Source of the DNA: Turnera subulata
Lineage: Eukaryota; Streptophyta; Magnoliopsida; Malpighiales; Passifloraceae
Length of the DNA: 64,000 nt
Direction: 5' to 3'
NCBI GenBank assembly: GCA_028386065.3
Contig: JAKUCV010002215.1
Span: 16,649-80,648, forward strand
Shown: positions 45,830 to 58,509 of the stretch, piece after piece
Layout of the letters: each line of letters begins with the position of its first letter
Numbering within the stretch: the first letter of the stretch is position 1
The notes under the pieces: generated by a model
What the model saw: only the letters and a program-made list of their open reading frames with translations
What the model was told of the DNA's origin: nothing
Database searches by the model: none
Program-made: the position numbers and the translations under genes

Positions 45830-47560
45830 TATAGTATATGCACCTAATGCTCCACCACAGTATAGTAAAGTGGGTCCTTAAAGAAGAATGGGAATATATG
45901 TTGGATATATTGGGTATGTTGGTTATTAATTAGATGAAAAAATTTACCCAACATAAGGGGGAGGAAATAAGCAGCTGGATCAAGAGTTTATTGAAATACA
46001 TATCAATATCTAATTTTGATCCTCAAACAAATTAGTATGAACCTGAAGTTCAAAAGATGATTCTTTGCAGGAAATTGATATGCAATTGCCAGACACATAA
46101 AGTGACCAAATTTTATATACCAGCTGCAAATGCTCCTGTTCAAATTAATGTTCCAGAAGAACAAGTATAGTATGCAAATGAATCTAAAGTACGCAAGAAG
46201 CGTAGAATATACTCGGTTCCAAAAGAAAATAAGATTCTCGATAAGAGAGAAAGGAGCAAAAGAGATAAGATGGCCCCAGTGAGAAAATAAGGCCTCCAGT
46301 AGAGGTTCATATTAAATGTCCTCCAGAAGAGGTTTTCTGACACAATTGATAAAGTTCCAGAAGTAACACAGGTACCTGAAATAAATGAGTATGATGAGAT
46401 CTCAATTACAGTCTCAGAAATAAGATGGAACCAACGTAAAATAACCGTCGACGGAATATTTATTTTATATAGCACTAAATATATTTTGAAATAAAATGAG
46501 GATCATGAACCTACATCTATTGATGAATGTAGGCGCAGTATGATTGGCCAAAATAAAGAGATATAATTAGGCTGTGTTAGAATCGCTTGTGAAGCGAGAT
46601 ATTTTCCGGACCTGTAGTCCGTTGTGAAGCAAGATACTATTCGAACCTGTAGTCCGTACACCAGATGGTGTGGAACCAGTCGATTGAAAATGGGTATTTG
46701 TACGAAAATAGAATTATAATAGAGAGATACAAAGCACGGCTTATCGCACAAGGTTTTACCCAAACGACTTGGTATTAATTGTGAGGAGATAGATATACTA
46801 CCCTGTGGTGGATGAAATTATTTTTGATAAGTCTGGCATTATATGAAAATAATTAAAATGCCTTAAATGGATGCTATTACTGCCTACATTTATATGGATC
46901 CATAAGTCATGATATATACATGAGAATCCCTGAAGGATTCAAGTTGCTTGAAGCAACTAATTCCCGGGAATATATAAATTTAAGTTAAATTGAATTTTAC
47001 ATGGTTTAAATCAATTTGAGTATGCATAGTATAAAGTACACGCATGAATTTATTTTTCCTTATGCTGATAATTCATATGCGTTTCTGTGATTTAAATATT
47101 ATTTGAACTCCTGAAGAAGCTTCCAAATGCCGTGCTATGTTTTGAGATGAAAAATCACATAAAGAATTAGATTGGTCCTGAAGTACCCTATCTAAGTGAA
47201 ATCTATATTGCTAGGAACATAAAGCCAGCTTTTGACTTAAGCCTATTGGCAAGATATAACTTTGTTCTTATCTTCAGGGTATAACCGATGCGGTATTATG
47301 TTAACCCTGTAAACCCGAAGAGAATATAGTTGGCCTTTGCAGATGCAGGTCCTTTATTTGATCCACAAAAGCACAGACGGACATCTGCTATAAGTTTACA
47401 CATGAAATTGCCATATCATCGGGACCACAAAAGCGAGAGGGCAAGGAAGAAGCTCCAACGACAAAATATGAAGATAATGTTGTCTACATTGTCCAATTAA
47501 AGTAATGATGTATCAAAAAGTGATCAGACAAAACACACGTCACCAGAAGCTGACAAGGAC
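45830..47560 (+). pseudogene. Copia integrase-RT-RNase H remnants, element 2
   Basis: The order matches element 1: integrase end (45840-46130), S-D-T-I-D-K-V-P-E-V linker (46337), RT start (46650-46830), I-P-E-G-F-K-L segment (46920), G-P-E-V-P-Y-L-S (47188) and an E-D-N-V-V/A-like RNase H end (about 47470). Many stops are present. Differences from element 1 show independent decay. Confidence 0.78.
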
Positions 47561-47744
47561 GATTGACATGCAATGACATCAAAAAACAAGAGAGACCAAA
47601 TTGAGGGGGAGTAAAATACGCACTGCACTCTTTTTTCCTTCACCAAGTTTTTATCCCACTGGATTTTTCTTGGTAAGGTTTTTAATGAGGCAGTTATTTC
47701 AAAAAGCGTATTCTACACAAAGTACAATAGTATTCAAGGGGGAA

Positions 47745-47912
47745 TGTTATAAAATGTAGAAAAAATATGTGTGAATACTGTTGTTTACTGTGCTATCTAC
47801 CTATCTGTGTATAGCTAGAACTCATCTTCCGTTCATTTTCTACACTTCTCCTCTCCTCTTTTCATCATCAATTTGTTCATAATTCTTCCAATTTAACAGA
47901 TTATACATAACA
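47745..47912 (+). repeat. Right LTR of Copia element 2
   Basis: It is 168 bp and lacks about 30 bp present in the left LTR around 41895-41925. It is followed by AAAAC (47913-47917). Confidence 0.85.
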
Positions 47913-48714
47913 AAAACAATGTTTTAGAGGTCGTGAGAGAAATTTAGTAGACCTAAAGCCCATATTATATTATCTGGACTAGATTACAGTCGTGGCTAGG
48001 CCCATTGGTCCTATTCTCGGAAGAATGGGCCTTGGTCTGGACATTTATCCAACTGCCAATTAAGAGTGGAGGCAAAAATTTCCCATGGGAAGAAAGACTT
48101 CAAGAAAACGAGTTGCCCTTTTCTACAAATGCTTATTTAGACCCTACAATTTCATATCCAAAGACAGACAAAAGTAACTCATTGACTTGGCAAATTCAAG
48201 AACAATGTTTCATACGGGGATTTGGCCATAGGACTTTATCATTTCCTAACCACCGCAGGATTACTAATTTATAATTTGAAGTCCAAATTGTTTTTGTCCA
48301 CAATTACTAAATGACTTTTAACCCGTGAAATGCTGAAATCAATTCCTTTCTCAACTCATGCCATCACACCATAAATTTTTCCCACTACAATAATATGTCA
48401 AAGCACAAAACCTTTTTTGGGTTTCCAATCACGTGAAATCCCTACTATGATCAACTTTTCTTTAGTTCCAAAAAGCATTGGCCTCCATTTCTTGCATCTA
48501 CCAAGCAACCACCACCTAAGCTAGCTGCTGCTATCTTCTTTTTTTCATTCTCTCGTGATGTTTCTTGCAAGTGAAAACGCCAAGTAGCATTGGCAAAGTT
48601 TCATCTAAAGTGAATATAAGAGCAGCATGCATGCATATAATAAACTGCTAATAAGTTGTGTTGATAAAGAAAAAAAAAATATTAGGGTATTGCCAAACAT
48701 TATAGAACAAACAA
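47913..48714 (+). promoter_or_regulatory. Proximal promoter and leader of SLAC1
   Basis: About 800 bp of unique DNA lies between the Copia right LTR and the start codon. A CACGTG core (48430-48435) fits an ABRE/G-box type site, plausible for an ABA-responsive guard-cell gene. Several AAAG (Dof-type) words are present but are common by chance. No other ORF is convincing. Confidence 0.45.
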
Positions 48715-50652
48715 ATGGAGAACACAAGGAGACCGATTACTCCTAGTTCTTTTGGGACTCATTTTGTAGACATCCATGAAGTACTTCCAGAGGAAGAAGA
48801 AGAAGAAAAAGAAGGGACAACAGGAGCTGCAGATAAAGCAAGAAAGGGTATAAACAGACAGTTCAAAGTTCGAGAGGCAAAGAGACCTCCTCAGAGGAGT
48901 ACTTTTAGCAGGCAAGTTTCCCTGGAGACGGGGTTTTCCGCACTCAGTAGAGAAACAAAGGCTAAAGATGAGAGGAGAGCTCTTCCAAGGAGTGGACGCA
49001 GCTTTGGTGGGTTTGATTCGGCTAATAGGTTTGGAGGGGAGGCAAGGAAAGGAGACTTCAGTATCTTCAAGACCAAATCAACTCTTAGTAAACAGAATTC
49101 CTTGCTCCCCACAAGGAAGGACAGATCAGATCAGATTGAGTCCCAAAAAGTTGATGGTTCTAATCCTCTTGATGATTCTGTTCATAATAATGATGTTCCT
49201 GCTGGAAGATACTTTGCTGCTCTTAGAGGACCTGAACTAGACGAAGTCAAGGTAATACTTGAGCTATAATACATGCACTGCTCACTTTATATATCATTAG
49301 TGTTAGAAGTTACAACTATAAGATTTTTTTCTTTATTTTACTGCCTTGTTTAATGAATTGCTTTATACCCAAATTATAGGACTATGAGGACATTCTTCTT
49401 CCTAAAGACGAGAAATGGCCTTTTCTACTACGGTTCCCTATCGGTTGCTATGGTATTTGTCTTGGTCTTAGCAGCCAAGCTGTGTTATGGAAAGCCCTTG
49501 CAACTAGTCCAGCAACCGAATTTCTCCACATAACACCATTCATCAATCTTTCACTCTGGCTATTAGCTCTTGCGGTACTTGTCTCGGTCTCCTTCACCTA
49601 CATACTCAAATGTATATTCTACTTTGAAGCTGTCAAGAGAGAGTACTTTCACCCTGTCAGAGTCAACTTCTTCTTTGCTCCCTGGGTTGTTTGTATGTTC
49701 CTGGCCATTGGTGCACCCCCTATGCTATCTCCTCAAAAACTGCACCCTGCCCTCTGGTGCGCATTCATGGCACCATATTTCTTTCTCGAGCTTAAGATAT
49801 ACGGCCAGTGGCTCTCTGGCGGAAAGAGGCGTCTTTGTAAGGTAGCTAATCCGTCTTCCCATCTCTCTGTGGTTGGAAACTTCGTGGGGGCGATTTTAGC
49901 TTCTAAAGTGGGATGGCAGGAACCAGCCAAGTTCTTGTGGGCAGTAGGTTTTGCACATTATCTGGTAGTGTTTGTGACACTATATCAGAGATTGCCAACG
50001 AGTGAAGCTTTGCCAAAGGAGCTGCATCCTGTTTACTCAATGTTCATTGCAGCCCCATCTGCTGCAAGCATAGCTTGGGTAACCATATATGGGGCTTTTG
50101 ATGGACCGGCATATACTTGTTTCTTCATTGCATTGTTTCTTTATATTTCCTTAGTTGTGCGCATCAACTTCTTCACAGGTTTCAGGTAAGAACCTATCCT
50201 TGTGCCCTTTTTTCAGGTTTCCAATTACCTAGACACCTAGCGTAATATACATCAATTAGTTTAATTTCAAATTATTTGAGCTTGACCCATTTGCTTAACT
50301 ATACAGGTTTTCAGTGGCATGGTGGTCTTACACCTTCCCTATGACAACGGCTTCAGTGGCTACCATCAAGTATGCAGAGCATGTCCCGTCTGTTCTAAGC
50401 AAAATCCTTGCACTTACTCTTTCATTCATGTCATCAACGATGGTCTGTGTATTGTTTGTATCCACTCTTCTCCATGCCTTTGTTTGGCGTACCTTATTTC
50501 CAAACGATCTTGCCATTGCCATTACAAAGAGGAGATTGGTCAAGGAGAAGAAACCATTCAGGAAAGCTTATGACATCAAGCGCTGGACGAAGCAGGCACT
50601 AACAAAGCAAAAATCAGTAAACAAGGATTACGGTGACGAACTTGGAATGTAA
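48715..50652 (+). CDS. SLAC1: SLAC1, S-type (slow) anion channel
   Basis: Three exons, 48715-49251, 49380-50185 and 50307-50652, give 562 aa (the Arabidopsis protein is 556). The cytosolic N-terminus carries an R-Q-V-S motif (Ser69, matching the OST1 target Ser59 of Arabidopsis) and a K-S-T-L-S-K-Q-N-S cluster (122-129, the Ser120 region). From about residue 185 there are ten membrane spans of the SLAC1/TehA fold, including F-E-A-V-K-R-E-Y-F-H-P-V-R-V-N-F-F-F and W-W-S-Y-T-F-P-M-T-T. The Phe in Y-T-F-P is, by my alignment from memory, the pore gate. The C-terminus keeps R-W-T-K-Q-A-L. It releases Cl- and nitrate from guard cells during ABA- or CO2-induced closure. It converges with the TPX2-like gene. 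Confidence 0.97.
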
Positions 50653-51368
50653 CTTCTTATTACACATCTGTTTGTATTCCTCGTCTCCCACAAAGAGGAA
50701 ATCCCACAAGGTCCAAGAACCATATTACGAAGTGTCTTTCAGTTCTTACCACCACTTCCAATTGAATATTCTTTTTCTAGTTATTCAGCCGTAGTATATT
50801 TATTAAACCTTTGAATCCCCTATCGAACATCAACATGATAAAAATGTCTTCGGCATAATGGAACACAAGAAACAAATAAATAAGCCTTTGCTGGCGATAA
50901 TTTTTCTGGATATGGAAGAAACGCAATAACTAAAAGAGAAGGCACCAGCTTTGATTAGTATTGAAAAAAGAGAGAGGGACAGAGAGAGGCAGCAGCAGCA
51001 GCTGGCTATTCAGCAGATGTGACTCCAAAACGCAATATGCATTTCGTATATTTTCACTAAAAAAACAATTACATCTGGTGTTCATGCTTGTAAGAAGTGA
51101 AAATGGTATGAGGCCTTAATCGCTATACAATAGCGGCCTTGTATTTAATTATTTTACGACCACAGAGACCTACAACTTGTCCAAGGCAGAAGTTTACTTT
51201 ACAGTTGGACCGAAGAAATTGACAGCTGCCAATGCCGTGTGCAACAAAAAGGTTGATCTTTTGGCTAGTATGTTGTGGTGTACTAGTATTAATGCAGTAA
51301 AACCCTCATACAGCAGCAGAAACTCTGTCACATCACCGATGCCAAATCATTTCCAATCTTTGTCGCTT
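50653..51368. other. Intergenic region between convergent SLAC1 and TPX2-like genes
   Basis: It holds the two 3' UTRs (SLAC1 rightward, TPX2-like leftward). No ORF of interest and no clear mobile element was seen. A short GA-rich run lies at about 50970-50990. Confidence 0.6.
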
Positions 51369-54300
51369 TTACCGGATGCCCAAGCTCCTATAGCAAATTT
51401 CGGATAAATACATTTGTTTACATATTTCATTTCACAAAATGCAGAGAAAATTTTGGTTATCATGTAGAAGTAAAATAACAAGAACAGTTGGTGCAGTTAT
51501 CCTGAGTTCTGATGACATACCTCCGGCTTAATTGGCTTCCAGGTTCATTGTTACCTCCATTGCTCCCGCAATGAATCTGCTTTACTCCAAATACAGTTGT
51601 TCTTTCCTTCACTAAATGTGTTGGCTAGAAGAGAACATCAACTTCCACAAATCAGTCACGAAACACAGGCATTGACGGTGAGACAATAGCATACCGCAGT
51701 TCATTGAAAGGTTCGTCTACCTACCTTATGCTCTGGTTGCAGAGGATTCAATCTATTTTCTTTTGAGCCCTTACGCCAATGAAACAAATGCGGACAATTT
51801 GCAAATTCAGATTACGAAAACAGGTTGTGTTCAGTAAAATAAAGATTTAGAAGGAACAAGAAGAACCTTCATAGAGATGGCAGTCGGGTGAGTCGAATGC
51901 AACTGAGGTCGGCTACTTGGAGGGAGTTCAGATGTCAGAGAGAGCTAAAAACTCAAGCAAAAAGAAGAATAGTAATCAATAGAAGTGCCAAAGCAAACAA
52001 TAAGATAAAAAAGCATAGCATTAGTAATGCTAAAATGCGAAAGGCAAGAAATGCGTAACAAGTTTTTGAACAACAAAAAGATTTAGCTTTTCAGGTGTTA
52101 CCTTGCTGAAAAGATCTATAGGTAGATTGTGCTGGGTCCTCTTCTCAGTATGGAAATTAAATCCCTGCGGACAGTAAAAATACATTATCCCATATCATTC
52201 TGCAAAGAAGTACAATCTGAATGTAGGCAGCACCTAGGGCCACAGTGGATTACCACGGGGACTGTAACCTCCCGCTTGCTATTCCGGAAGACACCAAGTT
52301 CTCCTTTACTTGCAAATATCTGCATTCAGACATAGAGATCACATTCCTTATTACTGAAGCTAAAATATTTTGCATATAAAGATCAGCTCTAACTTGTGTA
52401 GTACCTTCTTATTCAGAGGACGGGCTTTGAATACATGCGGTGTACCAAATGCTTCCTGCTTTGGTGCATCCACGGTGGTTGTTCTGAGCAAAACAAGAAA
52501 ACTTGAGTACAAGCATTTCCTCTCTGCTTAAGACAGTCAGAAACCAAATTCTAGCATTTGATTAAAGTCATTCTTGGGAAAAGGCAGTGGCTAGATATTA
52601 CTACCTTCTGTAATCTCTATTTCCACTTTCCACTACAAAAACAGCATTAGGTTTATCCAAACCCTGCAGTAACAGGATATTTATTACAGTGTTTCATCAA
52701 GTAGAACCAATGAAATGTAAAAAGATGTGATGATAAAAACAATAATTAAAAAGGATGAAAGTAGAAACACTTTACATCTTGCTATTATGCTAAGATTAAC
52801 CAAAAGATGAAACCCTGTTTTCAGAAGAACCTAATGATTTTATACTTGAGGGGTGCATAGCAACCTTATCAGATTCATTGGACTGATGCGAGGATGATAA
52901 AACTGAAGCTGTATGCTGCATTGCCCTCTCTGATGTCTTCAGGTGAAATTCCTGAGAAACAAGGCAACAATGTCTAAGCTCAAAAAAATACCTCTTCACT
53001 CTTAATATTGAGTGCAGGAACTGTTTCACAGCTACACTACCATGGTAGAAATATCAAACCGTCAACTACAAGAAACATAATTAAAAGACTTACATGAAAC
53101 TCTGGTAACTTTGGAGTACTCTTCTTAGGAAGAGGCAAAGATGGAGCCTCAAGAATCTGAAGAATACAAAATCATGCATCTGAGAACTGGGAGCACATGT
53201 AAACCCCTTTTTAATTTAATCTCTCATGTGAAATATAAATACAAACTTTTCGGTTCAATGGGCGTGCTTTGAATCTCCGTGGAGCCGGTGCCACATTTTC
53301 TTGTTCAGTACTTATCTTAGGCCTGGATCATCAATGTGACAATGAGTACTCCACAATGTTAATATAAAAAAACGGAGACTTGAGTGCATATAACAAAAAT
53401 AAAAGGGTCCACCTAATCCTTTGTGCCCTGTTTGCTGTTTCAAGGTCAGGCTCTCTAGGAATTGTAAGTCTCAGCTTTGAGTGAACTGAGCTTTTTTCCA
53501 CAAGTCCGTTCTGAAATAATTCAAATGGAAACATGTAATCAACTGAACATGTTAAAATGTGTTTGCATGTGTAGACCAAAACTATAAAATCTCTCTCCTA
53601 GCAAAAAAGCATGATGCACCTCTAGGTTCAACGATCTAAGTTCCACATTTTTCTGACTATTATTAGTACTTCTATGTGGAATCCAAACATACTTAGGAGA
53701 AGAGATGGGAACACACCAAGGTAAATAATACCTTGGACAAGTGCAGATTATTCATCAAATTATCCGTATAGTATAATGAAAAAGCCAATTGAAGAGCCTT
53801 TTTTTCGAGCGAATGAATCAAGTTATTACCAAAAGTTTTATATCAGTATGGATCATTTCCCATGTATTCCAATTTCAGACTAACTTTTAAAGGGTAACTC
53901 CAATGTCAAGGATATCATTCGAGTGTTTACGGGACTTTTATGGTTGGCCCCAGTCATCAACAGGTATCACTATCCATATGTTTTTTTGTGCAATCGATAG
54001 AGATGTTAGAGAACATGTTAAGTGAAATGAGTTTCATAATACAAGTTATACAGAAAATGAACAAACACCCGTACCTTTTTGGGTTCCTTGTGCATGAAAT
54101 CAGTCTGCTGCTTGGCATCACCAACCTGTTATAAAGAACAAGGATCTTGGTACATATATTCATGAAGTTTACATAAATAAACATGCAGCTAGTCTTCACA
54201 CTTAAATGTTAACTCAATTTGGCACAGACCAGAACTGAGAACTTCTCTCTGGCATCTGTGAATATCAAGTTGTCTCAGTAACGGATTGAGGTGCTAAAAA

Positions 54301-56609
54301 TCATGAAACTAGAACAAACAATATGATTCAATCTAGGCATAATATGCATCCAAAGTAGACCTTTTCAGGATTTATTCATGGAGAAGCAGAGCAAATTGTG
54401 GAAGGAACTGGCATGACAGGTCATAGAAACAAGGACTGGAAATTAGTTTTACTTAAGCAGTATACCTTCCGCAAGTGGCCTCCTTCTAGTTTTTGCCTCT
54501 TGGAAGCTTGATTTTCAACTACAGAAGAGCTACATAAGCTTCTCTCATTTTGACCCAACAGCATCTGAAATCTAACAAACAGAGGTCTATAATATTAACA
54601 AGTGCCGGAATCTTAAATGTGATGTCCAAAAGTACACCATTACCAAAATATTTACGTTTGACAAGCAAGCAGCCCCAACTATAATATGATATAGAGAACA
54701 TAATGATATTTGGGCACCAGAGAAGGAGAAACAAGTTGCCAGAACCACTGCTTAAAGTCTATGATAATTTCATGAATGAGAGACGACTTCAACTGCGAAG
54801 GCATTTTATATATCATGGAGACAATGATGTGATTTACATATATAGGACCAGAATGTCATGACAGCAGAATAGACAAGATCGGAGAGAAGAGTCTCCGAGA
54901 ATCACCTGGAACCACCGGAATAAGGCAGTCGATTTTGCTTGGCCAGCATACTAGCTGTAGGTTTCATCAACGTTGAACTTTTGGGAAAATGCTTCATCTT
55001 GTGTTTCGGTTTGTTAATAGAAGTTTGACTATAAAAGGTAAACCCTGCTGGGAGGAAAAACGGGGCATTTCAAACTAGGTTACAGAAAGAGAAACATGAG
55101 AAATACGGTGAAAATTCTGGTTATGCAAGCACTTGCTATTTCAACAGGAAAAAAAAAAAAAAAACTGGAAATAACAAGAAGTATACCGTTAAGGAGGTGT
55201 ACGAAGAGAAAATTAAATTCCCATGATGAATGATCATCTCATGTATATGACCCTATGTCAAAATGCATGGCAACATCATTCACACACAACGCGGAGATAG
55301 CAAAATGATTACCTGTAGCTAAGTCTTGGGGTTGATTTGAAACATTTTGAAGTTTATAATTCTGTAAGTTGGTGTAGATCTCTTTGTACATTCCATCACA
55401 ATCTGCAAGAAAAATCAGCAAACCACAACTCACACTACTGATGCAAGCAACTTAAGAATGTTTACCAGAAAAACTACATCTGTTTTATCATCGATAACTA
55501 ATAGATTTGCTTGGCTAGTCAATCACTAGAGCCCATTGCATGACATTTTTTAGCACAAGTTTCATGAAATGTTTCGGTCCTCTAGACACACTCTGTTTCT
55601 TCAGCCTCAACCCCCTTCACGAATCATTGAAAGATTGACTTTCAACCATAAGCTTCTTCTCCTTTTAACAATCTCCCAAACTAGATCATCACAATGAGCT
55701 TACTGACCTTTTAAAACAGTTTCCAAATGAGCAAAAAAATCAACAATTCCCTAATCCCTTTTTTTGTCAGAATTCTTTCATAAACTTCAACTGAACAAGA
55801 ACAGAACAGTGACATGGGGCAAGAAAACCACCCTAAAGCCAGATTAGGTTTCCAAGCTAGACTTAAGTAGGAAAACCAATAATCATCGATCCTACTGCAA
55901 CCACACTACAATTTGCACTCAACCTCACGCAATCGATCAGTATTTCTGCATCCACCAGTGGGCTCCATATGTGGACCCCCACAGTTCAACGAGTAGCTCC
56001 AGCTCAAGCTGGAGTCTACCAATTCCTCGCCGGATAATCCGTTCATTTCCAACCCTAATCCCCCGCATTAATCCCGGGGAAAAAACTGACTAAATCAAAA
56101 TTTAAGCACTAAACACGTTCGATTACTATTTACCTCTATTCTCCGCCTCCACTGCACAAACCTCCGGGCCCAGGCCATCATGATTGGCCGTATCAACCGC
56201 ATTCTCTTCACTATTAATCGATACATTCTCTTCTCTGAACAGTAACTTCGTCACAAATGCTGCACCACAAAACATGAAACAGCAAAGGAGCGAAACCTGA
56301 GAAAGAAAAAAAAAATACGCAACCAAAACGACACCGCAACCAAACGGATGCAAAACAGGAAAGTAAGAGAAGAACAGAAAAAAAAAAAAAAAAAAGGGAA
56401 AACTTCGGCGGTTCTAACGGACACTCACGGGAGGAAGGATAGCTAGGGGCAGTGTGGAACCACCGCTCCGCCTCACGCGCCTCCGCGTCGGACTCCTCGC
56501 GTGTGAAGTCGAAGAACATCGCGGCGTCGAACTCGTAATCGAGGTCCACTTCACGCGCCTCGTACACCATCTCCTCCTCCTCCTCCAACTCCATTTCTTC
56601 GTCTTCCAT
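51369..56609 (-). CDS. TPX2-like microtubule-associated protein (TPXL2/TPXL3 type)
   Basis: Eighteen exons on the minus strand total 1530 nt, or 509 aa. From 5' they are 56609-56429, 56259-56134, 55402-55313, 55044-54906, 54571-54466, 54125-54075, 53510-53413, 53322-53247, 53156-53094, 52951-52865, 52663-52605, 52483-52405, 52319-52254, 52164-52102, 51944-51867, 51769-51725, 51624-51521 and 51387-51369. The acidic N-terminus has Y-E-F-D-A-A-M-F-F-D-F, the Aurora-binding-type start of plant TPX2 proteins. S-T-L-M-K-P-T-A-S and two F-K-A-R-P-L-N-(R/K)-K motifs follow, and the end is R-R-S-L-G-I-R. The family targets Aurora kinases and microtubules under importin control during spindle assembly. 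The donor of exon 10 (52865) is the least certain. An in-frame ATG nine codons upstream (56636) is possible. Confidence 0.92.
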
Positions 56610-56661
56610 CTTCGCGCTTCCTCTCTCTAGGATCACACTCCGCTAGTCCTTCTACCCGTCT

Positions 56662-56691
56662 CTCTCTCTCTCTCTCTCTCTCTTCCTCTCT
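56662..56691 (-). promoter_or_regulatory. GA/CT microsatellite in the 5' leader of the TPX2-like gene
   Basis: A (CT)n tract on the plus strand, i.e. (GA)n in the transcript, begins about 50 bp upstream of the start codon. It resembles the GA tract before the translocator gene and is a common plant core-promoter or 5' UTR feature. Confidence 0.5.
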
Positions 56692-57470
56692 CTGGTCTAC
56701 TACGTATGTGTACTGTGAAAACCTGTACACTTGTTTGACTTGCTAGTACTACAAATAGAAACCTTGGAAAAAACAAATTTAAAAAAACAAAAAACAAAAA
56801 AAGAGCAAAACTTGGATTTTCTTTTGTTTTTTTTTTCTTTCCTTAATTAAGTTTTCTGTAACAGCAGAGGGAGGGAGCTAATTAAGTATTTAACTACCTA
56901 ATAATGCTTGCTTTCTTCGCCCATTGTACTAGCTTCGAAGTAAATGCTGGTTTTTTTTTTTTCAGGTTCAAGCATTGAAAGCGGATGATTTTGTAATAAT
57001 AGAAACTTCTACGGTTTTGGAAAGAGGTTAGATTTGGAATGACATGGGAGAAATATTATATTAGTATGTTTTGTATGTATGAGAGACTATAAGGTTAGAT
57101 GCAGAGTGTAATTACATTCAATGATCAATGAGGTAGCAAAAATAAAATGTATGACTACATCCAGTTGTTCAAATAAAAGGTTGGTGAACAGAAATAGGAA
57201 GCTTGATCTATAGTGGTTAAGGGTGCATTTATTGATTTGATTTTTATCCTCTAATGGATTGCTATTTTAAAGCAATGAATTTAAATTTCACCTCCAATGA
57301 TTCGGGAAATGGATGAAATTGTTGCTACCAAACACTTACAGCTCCAATTTGTACTTTGCTTTTTTTCTCTGAACTTAACCAAAATTTTTGGATATCTAAC
57401 ACTCGTGTACAAGTAACTTTTAATTTACATGAGAATTGATGACATAAGGAAATTACCTTATAGGCTCAAA
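56692..57470. other. Upstream/intergenic DNA beyond the TPX2-like gene
   Basis: AT-rich DNA with homopolymer runs. It likely includes the promoter of the TPX2-like gene. No ORF or recognised repeat. Confidence 0.5.
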
Positions 57471-57741
57471 CAAGAACCCCCCGGGTCCGAGCTAGCTACA
57501 AGACCCCCCGGATCCAATCTAGCAACAAGACCCCCTGGGTCCAATATAGCAACAAGACCCCCTGGGTCCAATATAGCAACAAGACCTCATGGGTCCAATT
57601 TAGCAATAAGACCCCCTGGGTCCAATATAGCAATAAGACCCCCCGGGTCCAAGCTAGCAGTAAGACCCCCTGGGTCCAAGCTAGCAATAAGACCCCCCGG
57701 GTCCAAGTTAGCAATAAGACCCCCTGGGTCCAGGTCCACAC
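57471..57741 (+). repeat. 27-bp minisatellite, about ten units
   Basis: The unit is AAGACCCCC(C/T)GGGTCCAA followed by a TATAGCAA-like end. The unit length is a multiple of three, so a repetitive R-P-P-G-S-N-x-A-x frame results, which is not evidence for a gene. Most units contain the self-complementary CCCGGG or a near form. Confidence 0.88.
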
Positions 57742-57960
57742 GACCTCCTTACTCCTATAAATACACACCAGCTAGCTATAGTAAAGGTACGCAAACATAA
57801 TTTGCAACTCCTCTCTCTCTCTCCCTCTTGAGAACTAAAAGCCAAGTTCTAACTTAGGCATCGGAATACCTCCGGGGTCACACACCCTGGACACCCCCGG
57901 TGTCCTTTTTTCTTTTCTCTCTCTTATCTTGCAGGCATCAGAGCTTCACAATCTTGCCAC
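57471..57960 (+). mobile_element. LTR-like fragment with U3-type minisatellite
   Basis: A ten-copy 27-bp minisatellite is followed by CTATAAATACA (57754-57763), a CT-rich leader and a TTAGGCATCGGAATACCTCCGG-type block ending near TTGCAGGCATCAGAG. The last block resembles the region after the TATA box in many plant gypsy LTRs. No second LTR or coding part is visible, so I call it a fragment or solo LTR with unclear ends. Confidence 0.5.
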
Positions 57961-58509
57961 GTTGTGGCATCATTCACCAGGTAAATTTCCCAATTTATCA
58001 AGAATGAAGTACATTCTAGTTATATTTTAAAATTCAATAGCATTCTGGATTATCTTTTTTAAGCTGAAGACAGTGTAATATTGTGGGGATAACTTTAAGT
58101 ACCAAGTAAGATTAAAAAAGTAGACAAAAAATATATAGAAATTCTTTATATTGTTTTGTTTTTTCCATTTATATCAATTGGAGTTGGGTTAATTGATTAC
58201 AAATTAAATGTTTATCATAATAATATTAAGTTTAATCAAAACATTTAGATTCGAGTCATAAAAATGTAGGGATACTAACCTTTATAGTTTATATCATATT
58301 TCGATCCAGATTAGTCTAAGTTTGTTGATGTATATTAGAAGTGGACTTGCGAAAGAATAATTTGAATGACTCTGTCATACCCTTCACTCCTCAATTTACT
58401 CCATTCATTTTTTTTTTTTTGGTCAAAATTTACTCCATTCATCTTGGGTGGATAGCATGAGCTAAGAATATAATTAAAATATCACAAATACAACAAGTTA
58501 TGGTAAGTA
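57961..58509. other. AT-rich spacer without recognised features
   Basis: There are no ORFs with recognisable content and no repeats beyond T- and A-runs. Two copies of an ATTTACTCCATTCAT phrase stand close together at about 58390-58445. Confidence 0.5.

Larger units (their letters stand above)
41831..47912 (+). mobile_element. Copia element 2 (degenerate, carries antisense ORF1)
   Basis: The left LTR at 41831-42028 (198 bp) and right LTR at 47745-47912 (168 bp; shorter through an internal deletion) start TGTTATAAATGTAG or close to it and end TAACA. CACGTTATCAGCACG again follows the left LTR, and GGGGGAATG precedes the right one. Interior order matches element 1 (GC leader, TGGGCT/GGCCCA repeats, hairpins, integrase-RT-RNase H remnants) except for about 1 kb at 43940-44930 that contains an open minus-strand ORF1. 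Right flank AAAAC equals the left flank of element 1. Confidence 0.87.

Noticed and set aside
56610..56636. Upstream in-frame start of the TPX2-like gene (nine extra residues)
   Set aside because: Relatives begin with the acidic M-E-D-E-E stretch, so the start at 56609 is preferred; the upstream ATG cannot be fully excluded.
57471..57741. CRISPR-like array of regular repeats
   Set aside because: There are no unique spacers, the repeats are contiguous, and the setting is plant nuclear DNA, so it is a minisatellite.
57429..57800. 123-codon frame of R-P-P-G-S-N-x-A repeats
   Set aside because: It is forced by the 27-bp minisatellite, whose period is a multiple of three. No conserved start or flanking protein sequence.
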